Of a stretch of 64,000 bases of DNA, positions 37,111-47,389 are shown one piece after another. A program made the translations under genes and the position numbers. Position 1 is the stretch's first letter. The number at the start of each line of letters is the position of its first letter. The DNA comes from Warburgia ugandensis (taxonomy: Eukaryota; Streptophyta; Magnoliopsida; Canellales; Canellaceae): the NCBI GenBank assembly GCA_035236585.1, contig CP141138.1, positions 28,283,437 through 28,347,436 of the forward strand, written 5' to 3'. Below the pieces are notes generated by a model. It was not told the origin of the DNA. It saw only the letters and a program-made list of their open reading frames with translations, and searched no databases.

Positions 37111-37344
37111 TAACTAGGAAAGCCTGTAGCATGAAAATAGAAACATGCATTGGAGTTATTAGATGTTATTACCATAAATGTTAACAAAATAAAAGAGGAA
37201 GCAATCAAACACACCTGTAAGATTGCTCTTATCAGCTTTGATTCATCTGAATGAATACCTCCAAAGCTACGATTTGCACAAATAACTTACCATGACAATT
37301 GGTCATTAAAAATCAATCAATCAACAAGAGTAAATGGAGCCGCG

Positions 37345-37735
37345 CGCACCCCCCCCCCCCCCTTCCACTACTTGGATCCCCCCTCACCTTCGGCAAACCT
37401 CTTCCCCCTCTCCAAAACCTAGTTTCCCCCTCACCCTCTACCCCCACCTTTGCCCTCTTAAGTACCCCACTCGAACCCCCACCCCACTGCCACCTCCCCA
37501 CTCTCCGGTACCCACCCAAACCCCCACCTTCCCTCTTCGGTCCCCACCCAAAACCCATCACCGCTCCCCACCTTCCCCCTCTCCGGTCCCCACCCAAACA
37601 CCCTCCCTCGTCCCCAGCAGCCCCCTCTCCGGTCCCCACCCGAACCCCCTCCTTGTCCTCCACCTCTTGCTCTCTGGTTCCCACCTGAGCGCCCTCCTTG
37701 GCCCCCACATCCCCTTTTCTCCTTCGGCCACCAAA
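37345..37735. repeat. C-rich island with a ~45-bp minisatellite
   Basis: A 14-base C run (37349-37362), then a strongly C-biased tract. The core ctctccggtccccaccc recurs at about 37501, 37533, 37580, 37625 and (as ctctctggttcccacct) 37670, with spacings of 32, 47, 45 and 45 bp. It is the only markedly GC-rich block in the CACTA element. Long ORFs on both strands across it are compositional artefacts. Confidence 0.85.
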
Positions 37736-38712
37736 ATTCTCCCACTTCTCCTCTTCTTGTTCTTGTTCTCTCTTCTTTCTTTTCCCTTATTTTTTCTTTG
37801 TGTTAATTAGGCATGGCACAGGAAGTCTATTTTGTGGTTTAAATAAGGGTGCATAAAGAAGTCATTTATATATAAAATGGCTTTAAAAGTGTAGACTTTT
37901 AAAGTCATTTAGAGAAAAATGACTTTAAAAGTATACACTATTTGTAATTTTTTATTCAAAATATATACTCTTTTTATGTTAGTACTTCATATATAAAGAG
38001 TAATTAGTTTTAAATGAATATATATATATATATTTGATTGACACTATAAGCTTCCAAAGTTTACTTATGCCATAAAATACTATGATAACCAAAATTAAGA
38101 ACTAAAAATATGTGATAACCAAAGAATTACAAAAACTGTACTAATAAAAAAAAAAACATTAAGCAAAATAAGATAGTAAATTAATTATGAGGTTGGAATG
38201 TGGGTGTATTAGCTTAAATTTTCCTGTCCATTTTATGAGCTATATGCATGTGTGTGTGAGTGTGAGTGTGTGGTTCTTATATTAAATTTTTATTGACATT
38301 AAATTCATATAAGTCAAACTTTTATAAATTTTTATTTGATGTACGTACTTTAAAAGTGTACACTTTTGAAGTCAACATAGGTTCATGCATACATTTTTTT
38401 TATCATTTTTATTTTAAATTTTTATTCAAAATATATACACCTTTTATGTTAATACTTCATATATAATAATTAATTTATTTATTTAAAATGAATATATATG
38501 TATATATATATTTGTTTGACATTGTAAGCTTCTAAAGTCTACATGCTTCGCAAAATGCTTTAGAAATACTTCTAAATTAAGAACTAAAAATATGTGATAA
38601 CTAAAGAATTACAAAAATTGTACTAATAAAAAAATATTAAGAAAAAACTATTTTTATTCAAAATATATACACCTTTCATGTTAGTGCTTCATATATAATA
38701 ATTAATTAATTT

Positions 38713-38746
<34 letters not shown>

Positions 38747-39012
38747 ATTGACACTAGATATAAGCTTCCAAAGTTTACTTGTGCCACAACATACTATAGA
38801 AACACTCCAAAATTAAGAACTAAAAATATGTTATAACCAAAGAATTACAAAAACTATACTAATAAAAGAACATTCAGAAAAATAAGATGACAAATTAATT
38901 ATGAGGTGGAAATGTGGGTGTGTTAGCTTAAATTTCTCTATCCATTTCAACCCATATATATATAGCTAATGACAAAAGAGCTAATTAAAATTATAAATAT
39001 GGAACTAGAGAT

Positions 39013-39075
39013 CAAGGTTTTGGATTCAAGGTTTAGGGTTCGGGGTTAAGGTTCAGAGCATAGGGTTAGGGTTTT
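39013..39075. repeat. Degenerate telomere-like tract 1
   Basis: Runs of gggtt-type words (gtttagggttcggggttaag, then agggttagggtttt) resemble, but do not perfectly repeat, the plant telomere unit TTTAGGG. Interstitial and degenerate. Confidence 0.6.
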
Positions 39076-39676
39076 ATATACTTAATTTTAAATGAAAAAA
39101 TATATACGTACGTATATATTTGATTGATGCTAAGCTTCCAAAGTTTACTTGCATCACAAAATATTTTAGAAACACTCCTAAAGAAATAAAAATATGTGAT
39201 AATTGAAGAAGTACAAAAACTATTGTAATAGAAGACATTAAGAAAAAAAAATGATGAATAATTAATTATGATGTGTGTTACACTTTTAAAGTCATTTTTA
39301 ATAAAACGACTTTAAAAGTCTTAAACTTTAAAGTTGTTTTAAAAAAAACAACTTTAAACGCCTTAACTTTTGAAGTTGTTTTCATCAAAATGACTTTAAA
39401 AGTCTTAATTTTTAAAGTCATTTTTTTAAAACGACTTTAAAAGTATTAAATTATTTTTTTTGTTCAAATTGTAAACACCTTTTATGTTAGTACCTTACAA
39501 TATATAACAATTAATACACAATGAAATGATTTTTTTATTTTTATAGTCAACATTGATTCGTGCATTCTTTGTAGCCCCCCCCCCCCCCCACACACACATA
39601 TATATATATATAGCTCACTTATCAATCCATGCACATAGCTCATGACAAAAGACCTCAACTTTATATATAAATATGG

Positions 39677-39785
39677 AATTAGGGTTCAGGTTCAAGATTC
39701 AAGGTTCAAGGTTCAAGGTTCATAGTTCAGGGTTCAGGGTTCAAAATTCAGAGTTCAGGGCATAGGGTTCACGATTTAGGGCTCA
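39677..39785. repeat. Degenerate telomere-like tract 2
   Basis: About a hundred bases of ggttca/gggttca words (for example caaggttcaaggttca and ttcagggttcagggttc). Same style as the tract at 39013 and in the same module context, so probably part of the repeated module rather than a telomere relic. Confidence 0.6.
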
Positions 39786-40289
39786 AATTATGAAGTGAGA
39801 ATGTGGGAGTATGTGCTAGCTTAAATTTTCCTGTCCATTTCGTGACCTATGCTTGTCAGAGTGGTTCTTATATTAATGTTAATTTTCTTGAAACCAAATT
39901 CACATAATTCTAACATTTGTAAATTGTTATTTAACAGTGAAAGATGTTAAATAATTAATACAATAAATTTAGGAGGTTCCTTTTGTTGCCAAATTTGTTA
40001 TATATAAAGAATTTGTTTATATTATAAATAACTGTAAAAGTGTAAACCTTTAAAGTTGTTTAGAAATAATGACTTTAAAAGTGTACAATTTTAATTTTTT
40101 TTATCTGTAAATGATTTTAAAAGTCTATATTTTTAAAGTTGTTTATTGGTAAACAACTTTAAAAGTATACAATATTTTATACTCTTTTTATAATTTTATA
40201 TTAAAAAAATATGCACATTTTGTGGTAGTACTTCACAGTATCTAAGAAGTAATACACAATGAAATGGATAAGGAACATTGATTCATGCA

Positions 40290-40324
<35 letters not shown>

Positions 40325-40599
40325 CTCACTATCAATATTCCATATATCTCATAACAAATGCAGAGCTAAAAATTACAAACATGATATTATATATTATATA
40401 TATTACAACTGGCTAATATACATATTACATGTACCCTAAAATATATATTATTTTCAAACCTAAGCACCTTCTCACCATTGTCACGCACATAATCATCATT
40501 CTCACCAAGTAGTGCTTTAATTGATGGGATTATTTTTGGGAATAGAAGCGTAATTGATTTGAGCATCTCCTAGATTATCTTCATCATAAAAATCCCTCG

Positions 40600-43065
40600 G
40601 GCAGGATGATAAAACAATTAACCATCTCTTATCACATTCATCTTGTATGTAAATACTTGTTTTGCTTGAGATGCCAAAATAAATTGATCTTTTTTATAGC
40701 TGATCCTGTTGAGGTCAACAATTGTCATTTCAAGGGCATTAGTTTTGATGCTATTGTGTTATACCCAATCACACTTAAACACAACCATGGTTCTGAAAGT
40801 ATAATCCAAGGTCTAAATCTCTCTTATAACCCTATAATAAATATCATCCACACTATTGGCCTATTATCCTTTGAACTTGAAAAAAATGTAGCATTAGCAA
40901 CTAAGCTAACTCCACTATTATGCTGCACTCTTGAGTTATCATGGTCTTTCATACAAAAGCGATAACCATTAATGGCATATTTGACATATTTTATTACTTC
41001 TAGTTAAGGTCCCATCGCCATCCTTCCCAAGGTTTTTGATATACCGTTGCCTGCTACTTCTTGCTGATCTTGAACCTTTGTATATTAAGTAGGCTTAAGT
41101 AAGATTAATATATACATACAAAAATATATATATATATATATATTTAGAATGTAGTTTTTTAACTTACGTGAGATTTCTTTCATTTTACATTCTTATGTAG
41201 TCAATTATCGAAAGTGCAACAATGCTCAAATTGTAGCCTCTTTTGTTTCTTTGCGTAACTTGGATTCTTTGTCTTGAGTACATCCATGTGTTCACTGCGT
41301 ACACACATAAATTAATAGAGTAATCATGGAAAATCTAATTAACCATCATTAATTAAATTTTACATAAGTGCATGCATGCATGCATGATCAACTTGCTCAA
41401 TGTAAGGTTGGACTTCATCAACATTTTACAACTCATAAGGATGTGCCTAGTCCCATTCTTTATAGTCAATGGTCAATACACAATCACTCAATAGAGGTTA
41501 TCCAACCTTTGGATCATGAAATGCAACTAATTATTTCTTTCTTAGAATTCCAATGGCATCCACTCCTGCTAAGTACTCTGTGCAAAACTCCACTGCTGCC
41601 TTTGCAATATAACATTTGGCTTTACATCCCTTTGGTCGGTTGTGATTACATACATACCCTTTTAAAATTTTCATGTACCTCTCAAACGGATACATCCATT
41701 GCAAGAAAACTGGCCCACAGAGTCTGACCTCATGAATGAGGTGCACTATTAAGTGTACCATGATGTCAAAGAAAGATGGTGGGAAGATTATCTCAAGCTC
41801 ACATAAAGTTGTCAGTAGATGACCTTGAATTTCTCATAATTTTGAAACATCAACCTCCTTCTTGCTTAAAGCATTAAAGAAGTAGCAGAATTTTGTAATA
41901 GCTCCCTTAACTTTGTCTGGTAAGACAGAACGTATTGCTACTGTTAGTAGTTGTTGCACCAATGCATAGCAATCATGGGACTTCATCTCCAACAATTTTA
42001 GCTCTTCCATGGAAGCAATGTTTTCAAAGTTTGAAGAGTAGCTATTTGGGACTTTGAGCTCAAACAATGTTTTACACATTATTCTCCTCTCCTCTCTATC
42101 GAGAGTATAATTTGCCTTTGGTAGGTATGTTCCTCGCTGCCCCTATACTCAGGGTGCAACCTCCTCCTCAAACCATTGTTCATAAGATCCATTCAAGCTA
42201 CAAGTCCATCTTTTGTTTTTCTTGGGATATTAAGCATAGTACTGGTCAAGCTTTCACACACGTTCTTGTCAATGTGCAAGACATCAATCACATGGTGAAT
42301 ATGAAATGATTTCCAGTATGGAAAACGAAAAAATATTGATTTATTCTTCCAACATCTTCTACAATTACTTTCACATACTCATTTACTTAATTTATTCATA
42401 TCCTTTCCTCACAAGACATTAATATTTTTAACCTGCTCCAATACCCGACGTCCTGTCAACATCTTTAGAGGTGTCCTTGTCTCTACACTCCCATTAAATT
42501 CTCCCTTATTAAAACGATATAGATGGTCTTTGAGCAACCATCTTTTGTGCCTATGGAATGCCATTTTCCTACCAAGTTTTAGTCATACAACACATGTTTC
42601 ATCACTACAGATAGGACAAGCATTGTATCCCTTCAGTGTCTGTTTTTACACTCAGGGTATGATGGCTGATTGGCTCCTCTAATGTAGCATGAAATTATTT
42701 AGGGTCATCTTGGAAGTCATCATGTGCATCTCAAAACATTAGTATAGCTATACTAATGTCTCTAACACTTCCTACAGTGTCTTGATAATATATTCCAAGC
42801 CTTGTTGAGGGCCTATGTGGAAGTTCTTCTCCATGCCAAATCCATGGGTGGTAGGTGTCATTGATTCCATTAAAGTACAAGTGTTCTCTCAACACCTCTA
42901 TAGTTATCTTTTTCACGTTTTTACATTTTGAGCATGGACAATGAATGCGATTACTATCAACACCTGCCATAGGTGCAAACTCTATGAAATTTTCTTTACC
43001 CTCATATTCTTTTGATGTCCTTGTGGTAGACATCCAAGCATATTTGTCCACTATCACAAGAAAAC
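40600..43065 (-). pseudogene. CACTA transposase (TNPD/tnp2 family), internally deleted
   Basis: N-terminal transposase-associated domain (43060-42770): KEYEGKENFIEFA, CPCSKCKN, LREHLYFNGI and PWIWHGE. A short linker (DDFQDDPK, then QPSYPECK near 42650) follows. The reading then jumps at about 42640 to GYNACPICSDE and GEFNGSVETRTPL, which normally lie far downstream, so much of the tnp2 domain is missing. The C-terminal half is well kept: FHIHHVIDVLHIDKN (42300-42255), LNIPRKTKDGLVA, MKSHDCYALVQQLL (about 41980), a DUF4218-like block (MVHLIVHLIHEVRLCGPV, 41761) and a DUF4216-like block (INGYRFCMKDHD near 40970). TGA at about 42200 is one of several stops. The protein would cut the CACTA ends; this copy cannot. 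Confidence 0.88.
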
Positions 43066-43722
43066 AAAGCAAATTTGCGTGGAGACTTATAAGACATGAA
43101 AAGATTAGGTTAGGCATTTTACTAAACAGTAGATATACATAAATTAGAAGTATTCAAAATAACTACATTTCATGAAAAATATCAATTAATAATGAAAAAA
43201 AAGTAAATTATGATAGACACATTCATGAATGAAATCAACTTTGAAAAGAACAATTTCTAACTCACAACTTGTAAAAATTCTTCAAATATGCATAATAGTA
43301 CATATGAGACAAACATAGAGATACTAACCAACACTCAGAAATATATATTGACCCTGAATTTGTGAATGTAATTCCAATTCACACAGGTAGGATTTGGTTT
43401 AGAGTAGGAAAACAGAAGTTTGGTTTAGTTTTTGTGCACAGATAATAAACATAGAGGGAAAAGGCATGGCAAAAGTTGACGAAATAATTCTTAAAACAGA
43501 AGTACAATTGAAGTCATTTATAGAAAAATGACTTTAAATGTATGCAGTTTTAAATTCATTTTTGTGGAAAGGATTTAAAAGTATGCACTTTTAAAGTCAT
43601 TTTCATAAAAATGGCTTTAAAAGTATTGACTTTTAAAGTCCTTTTGTACAAATGACTTTAAATAATTTTTAATTTTTCATATGAAATATATATTTATTTA
43701 CCTTTTGTACCTTGCAAATTTA

Positions 43723-43906
43723 TGAAGGGGAGCCATGGCACAACGATAAAAGTTGTCGTCATGTGACCTTGAGGTCATGGGTTCAAGGTGTGGAATCAGC
43801 CTCTTGCAAAAATACAAGGTAAGGCTGCCTACTTTAGTTCATTATGGCCCACCCCTTCCCCAGACCCTGCATAGGCGGGAGCTTCATGCACTGGGGCTGC
43901 CCTTTT
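43723..43906 (+). mobile_element. Au-type SINE
   Basis: A tRNA-derived short retroposon of about 184 bp. It carries the Au-family landmarks ggggagccatggcacaac near its start, gtgacctTGAGGTCAtgggttc, cagcctcttgcaaaaata, aaggctgcctac, ccccttccccagaccc and gggctgcccttttt at the end. Pol III box A (about 43736-43747) and box B (ggttcaagg, 43780-43788) are recognisable. A perfect 15-bp target duplication, taccttgcaaattta, flanks it (43708-43722 and 43907-43921). It depends on LINE enzymes for movement and ends in a T-rich run, as in other Au copies. Confidence 0.95.
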
Positions 43907-44933
43907 TACCTTGCAAATTTACATAAATACACAATGAAACTGATCTTACAACACAATCATATGTATATATATAAACAAACATATCAATAAGGAAATCAAA
44001 TTATTTTTTTATTACATCCAATGTTACATATTATTAGATCTTGCCAGCCAAGATCAAAGAGTGAATCTGCTATTTTTTTTACCAAAATCTAGCCTAGTGT
44101 TTTGCTAACACCACTCCTTTTCATCAAAATAGGCCAAAAGTTGATGTTATAATCACCACTCTTCATCAAACCCTAATTTTGGGTGAGAACCATAATTCGT
44201 ATTGTTCTCCCTTTCTTCAATAGTGAGTCTTGAGGAAGAAGTAGTTGTCATTATCAATGAAATCTTATGATTTTGGTGAAATTAGGATAATCAAACAAAT
44301 TCTTTAACCCCATTATATGTAGTGTGAAAACCTACATGATCTACAAAATAAAAAAACAGAAAGTTAGTACCAAGAAAAGAAATATTCATGTGATTTAAAA
44401 GAAGTGGTGATTTACTTACATTTTTTTCCATGACACAAACAGTCAAAATATAAAAATTGGAAGTAAGAAGGAAAATTGGAAGTAAGAAGGGAAAAAGAGA
44501 GAAGCATAAGGCCCAAAGACAAAGTGATCATGCCAAAACTGTGAGAAGAAGAAGATAAAGAGAGAAACATTCTTAGCTATTTATAAATCATCAAAGACTG
44601 TAGAAGTTGTTTAGTACTAAATGACTTTGAAAATATCTGACTTTTGAAGTCGCTTAGCACTAAACGACTTTAAAAGTCCATTCCCGCTAAATAAAATATT
44701 CTACCAAATTTATTGCAATACTTTTGAAGTCACTTTCTTAAAACAACTTCAAAAGTTATGTATTTTTAAATTCATTTTTTTTTAAATGACTTTAAATGTT
44801 TGAAATTTTAAAGTCATTTTCATGGAAACAATTTTAATAATTTTTAATTTTTCACAAAAAATATATATTTATTTACCTTTTGTACATTTCAAATTTATAT
44901 AAATCATAATAAAACTAATTTTACAACACAATC

Positions 44934-44935
<2 letters not shown>

Positions 44936-44973
<38 letters not shown>
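44936..44973. repeat. (GT)n microsatellite
   Basis: About 18 GT units followed by TA repeats, in unit 2 of the tandem duplication. Unit 1 has only a short TA run at the equivalent place (about 43962). Confidence 0.95.
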
Positions 44974-44976
<3 letters not shown>

Positions 44977-45925
44977 TATATATATATAAACAAACACATC
45001 AACAAGGATATCAAATTATTTTTTGATTACATCAAATGTTACATATTATTAGATCTTAGCAAGCCAAGATCAAACAATGAACCTGCTTCTTTTTTCCAAC
45101 AAAATCTAGCCTATTATTTAGATGACGCCACTTTTTTTTATCAAAACTGGCCCAAAGTTAATGTTATAATCACCACTCTTCATCAAACCCTAATTTGGGG
45201 TGAGAACCACAAATTGTATTATTCTCCCTTTCTTCAATAGTGAGGCTTGAGAGGGAAGTAGTTGTCATTTTCAATGAAATCATACGATTTTGGTGAAATC
45301 AAGATGATCAAATTGATTTTTTAACCCTATGATATGTAGTGCAAAAACCCACATGATCTACAAAATAAAAACACAAAAAGTTAGTAACAAGAAAAGAAAT
45401 ATTCATGTGATTTAAAAAGAGTTGTGGTTTACTTACTGTTTTTTCCATGAAAAAATAGTCAAAATATATCAATGGAAAGTAAGAAGGAAAAAAGAGAGAA
45501 GCATAAGGCCCAAACACAAAGCTGTCATGCCAAAATCATGAAAAGAAGAAGATAAAGGAAAAATGTACTTTGACAGGTATTTATAAATCATTGAAGACTT
45601 TAGAAGTCATTTAGTGTATAAACGACTTTAAAAGTCCATTCCCGCTAAATTTATCATGATACTTTTCAAGCCGCTTCCTTAAAACGACTTCAAAAGTTAT
45701 CCATTTTAAAAGTCATTTTATAAATACGACTTCAAAAGTTGATAACTTTTAAGTCGTTTTCATAAAAATCAACTTAAAAGTTGTTCCCCCAAAAAATTCC
45801 TTCTGTGCTAGTTTTTTAAAGTCACTTACCCTTAAACGACTTCTTAAGTAGATATATTTAAAGTCATTTATTTTCAAATGACTTCTAAAATATTTATAAA
45901 GTCAGTAGTTGTAAAAGCTACTCCT

Positions 45926-45960
45926 TTATACCGACCTTAAAACCTTCCTATGTAGTAGTG
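45926..45960 (-). repeat. CACTA right terminal inverted repeat
   Basis: The reverse complement starts CACTACTACATAGGAAGG. It is followed on the + strand by the target duplicate ACT at 45961-45963, identical to 28719-28721. Confidence 0.95.
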
Positions 45961-46019
45961 ACTTCAAGGAAGTTTTAAATCATTTGCTTCATTCCTTTTA
46001 TTGCTTTATTTTTATTTGT
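45961..46019 (-). mobile_element. Short Athila leader segment right of the CACTA element
   Basis: Fifty-nine bases between the CACTA end and the LTR end signature. Joined to 28721 in the pre-insertion state it would be the leader after the 5' LTR. No clear PBS was recognised here. Confidence 0.45.
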
Positions 46020-47358
46020 CTTAATAATTACCACAAGTGCACCGCTCTACTGAAGTATAAATTTGACTAATACATGTTGATCCCATGAAGACTCTTTGAT
46101 AAAGAGTTAGTTATAATTTAGGTTATACTACTTTAACTTAGCCAAGCATTCAAAAGAATGACAAATTCTAACTGAAAATAATGACTAGGAAAGTAAAGAC
46201 AAAAATCAAGTAAATAAATGAAGGAAACAAGAAACTAACTAAAAAGAAAACAACATATAACTAGAAAGTAAACCCTAAATTAGAAAGACAACAATTAAGG
46301 AAAGTAACAAACTAATGTACCTTTAAAATTACTTGCAAACACACAAATCAATGTAGTATTAGCATGCGGGAGAGGTCAAACCCATGAGGAATATTGTGAA
46401 TTATCAATAGATTGGATCTTATTTAAATCACTTAACTTTAGTCAAAGAGAGAGTTAATGATTAAACTAGGAATTTAAAACAAGAAGGAAACATGCATGAA
46501 ATTAAAAACTAAGGCCAAAGGAAACTTACTAAAAAAAGAAAGCCGAAGAATGAAAATGAAAAATTAACTAACATGCATTCAACTAAAGGAATTTTAGCAA
46601 AGCTCGAATGAATTAAACAACAAAACTTAACCTAAGAAAACTACTAAGGATGACACTTTCGTAAGTTAACACTTTCCTAAATTAGAATTAGAAACTTTCT
46701 AAAGCCAAATTAGGAAACTTCATAAAACTAAATTGATAAGGAAAAATAAGTAACCAATGAAGTCTAACTAGATTTAACAAGAAATTAGAAACATGAATGT
46801 AAATAGAAACTACAATTAAGGAAAATTTCTAAGTTTAACACTTCCTAATCCTTAAACTTCCTAAAGATGGAATATTCCAAAGCTCAAAATTGACACTTTC
46901 TAAACCTAAAGAAAGATGCAAATGACTAAATAGAAATTGCTAAAACAAGATTAAGTAACTAAATTAAGCGAGATTCAAAGAGAAAAGTAAACCAGTACCA
47001 CATGCATGATCCATGGATTGTATGCATGGTTTATAGGTTAAAGATGGCTATATTTGATGCTTTAAATGCAAACTAACGTGCCACCTAAGTTGTGAATTTA
47101 GTAAACAACCCAAAAAGCTAAGTGGGTTCCTAAGGATACAAGCAAATAAGATATTTAGATGGCTAAAAACAAAACATATAGATTGAATGGAGAAATTACT
47201 ATATTTTAAGAACTTAAGAACGTCAACTCAAATCAAGCACATAAAGCAACTGAAACAATAGCTTTTATGCAAGATAATAACCCAGATCTAAATTAATTCG
47301 ATAATAGAAACATTCAATGACAAGAATCCTCAAATAAAATCATTAAATCAATGTCAAA

Positions 47359-47389
<31 letters not shown>

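Larger units (their letters stand above)
37850..40350. repeat. Series of diverged ~300-750 bp modules with subterminal-type motifs
   Basis: Recurring blocks: ttattcaaaatatatac with a following tatgttagtacttcata (about 37960, 38410, 38650, with weaker copies near 39470 and 40190); (TA)n; aagcttccaaagtttactt (38050, 38765, 39128); aagaactaaaaatatgtgat (38096, 38580 and, with one change, 38815); and agcttaaattttcctgtcc (38210, 38930 with changes, 39820). Between them lie gactttaaaagt hairpin motifs as at the CACTA ends. No coding sequence is present. Confidence 0.85.
43490..45740. repeat. Tandem duplication of the CACTA right subterminal region
   Basis: Unit 1 is about 43560-44780 (including a SINE), unit 2 about 44781-45740. 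Matching points: tatttatttaccttttgta at 43691 and 44866 (offset 1175), acaacacaatcatatg at 43948 and 44923 (offset 975), aatcaccactcttcatcaaa near 44150 and 45168, and cattcccgctaaat near 44682 and 45637. The 200-base change in offset equals the SINE plus one target duplication. Hairpin-forming gacttttaaagtc motifs lie at both unit edges and continue to 45910. Confidence 0.9.
28722..45960 (-). mobile_element. CACTA (En/Spm, CMC) DNA transposon, 17.2 kb
   Basis: Both ends are CACTACTACA terminal inverted repeats, flanked by a perfect 3-bp target duplication ACT (28719-28721 and 45961-45963). Inside, both element genes are on the - strand: a tnp2-type transposase (about 43065-40600) and a TNPA-like/Ulp1 gene (about 35660-30215). 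Subterminal regions are packed with short motifs of the gacttttaaagtc type in both orientations, the expected binding landscape for the TNPA-class protein. Because the tnp2 gene is deleted internally and the second gene has stops, the copy is non-autonomous. It also contains later insertions: an LTR, a SINE and a Copia gag fragment. Confidence 0.95.

Noticed and set aside
37299..37810. Long ORFs on both strands (95-158 codons)
   Set aside because: Caused by the C-rich minisatellite, which has no stops in several frames; proline- or glycine-rich translations without conserved sequence.
39013..39785. Interstitial telomere from a chromosome fusion
   Set aside because: Words are irregular (ggttca, gggttc) and confined to a repeated module inside a transposon.
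44938..45240. 100-codon ORF starting in CV repeats
   Set aside because: Starts in the (GT)n run and continues into noncoding CACTA sequence; the duplicate unit has no equivalent frame.
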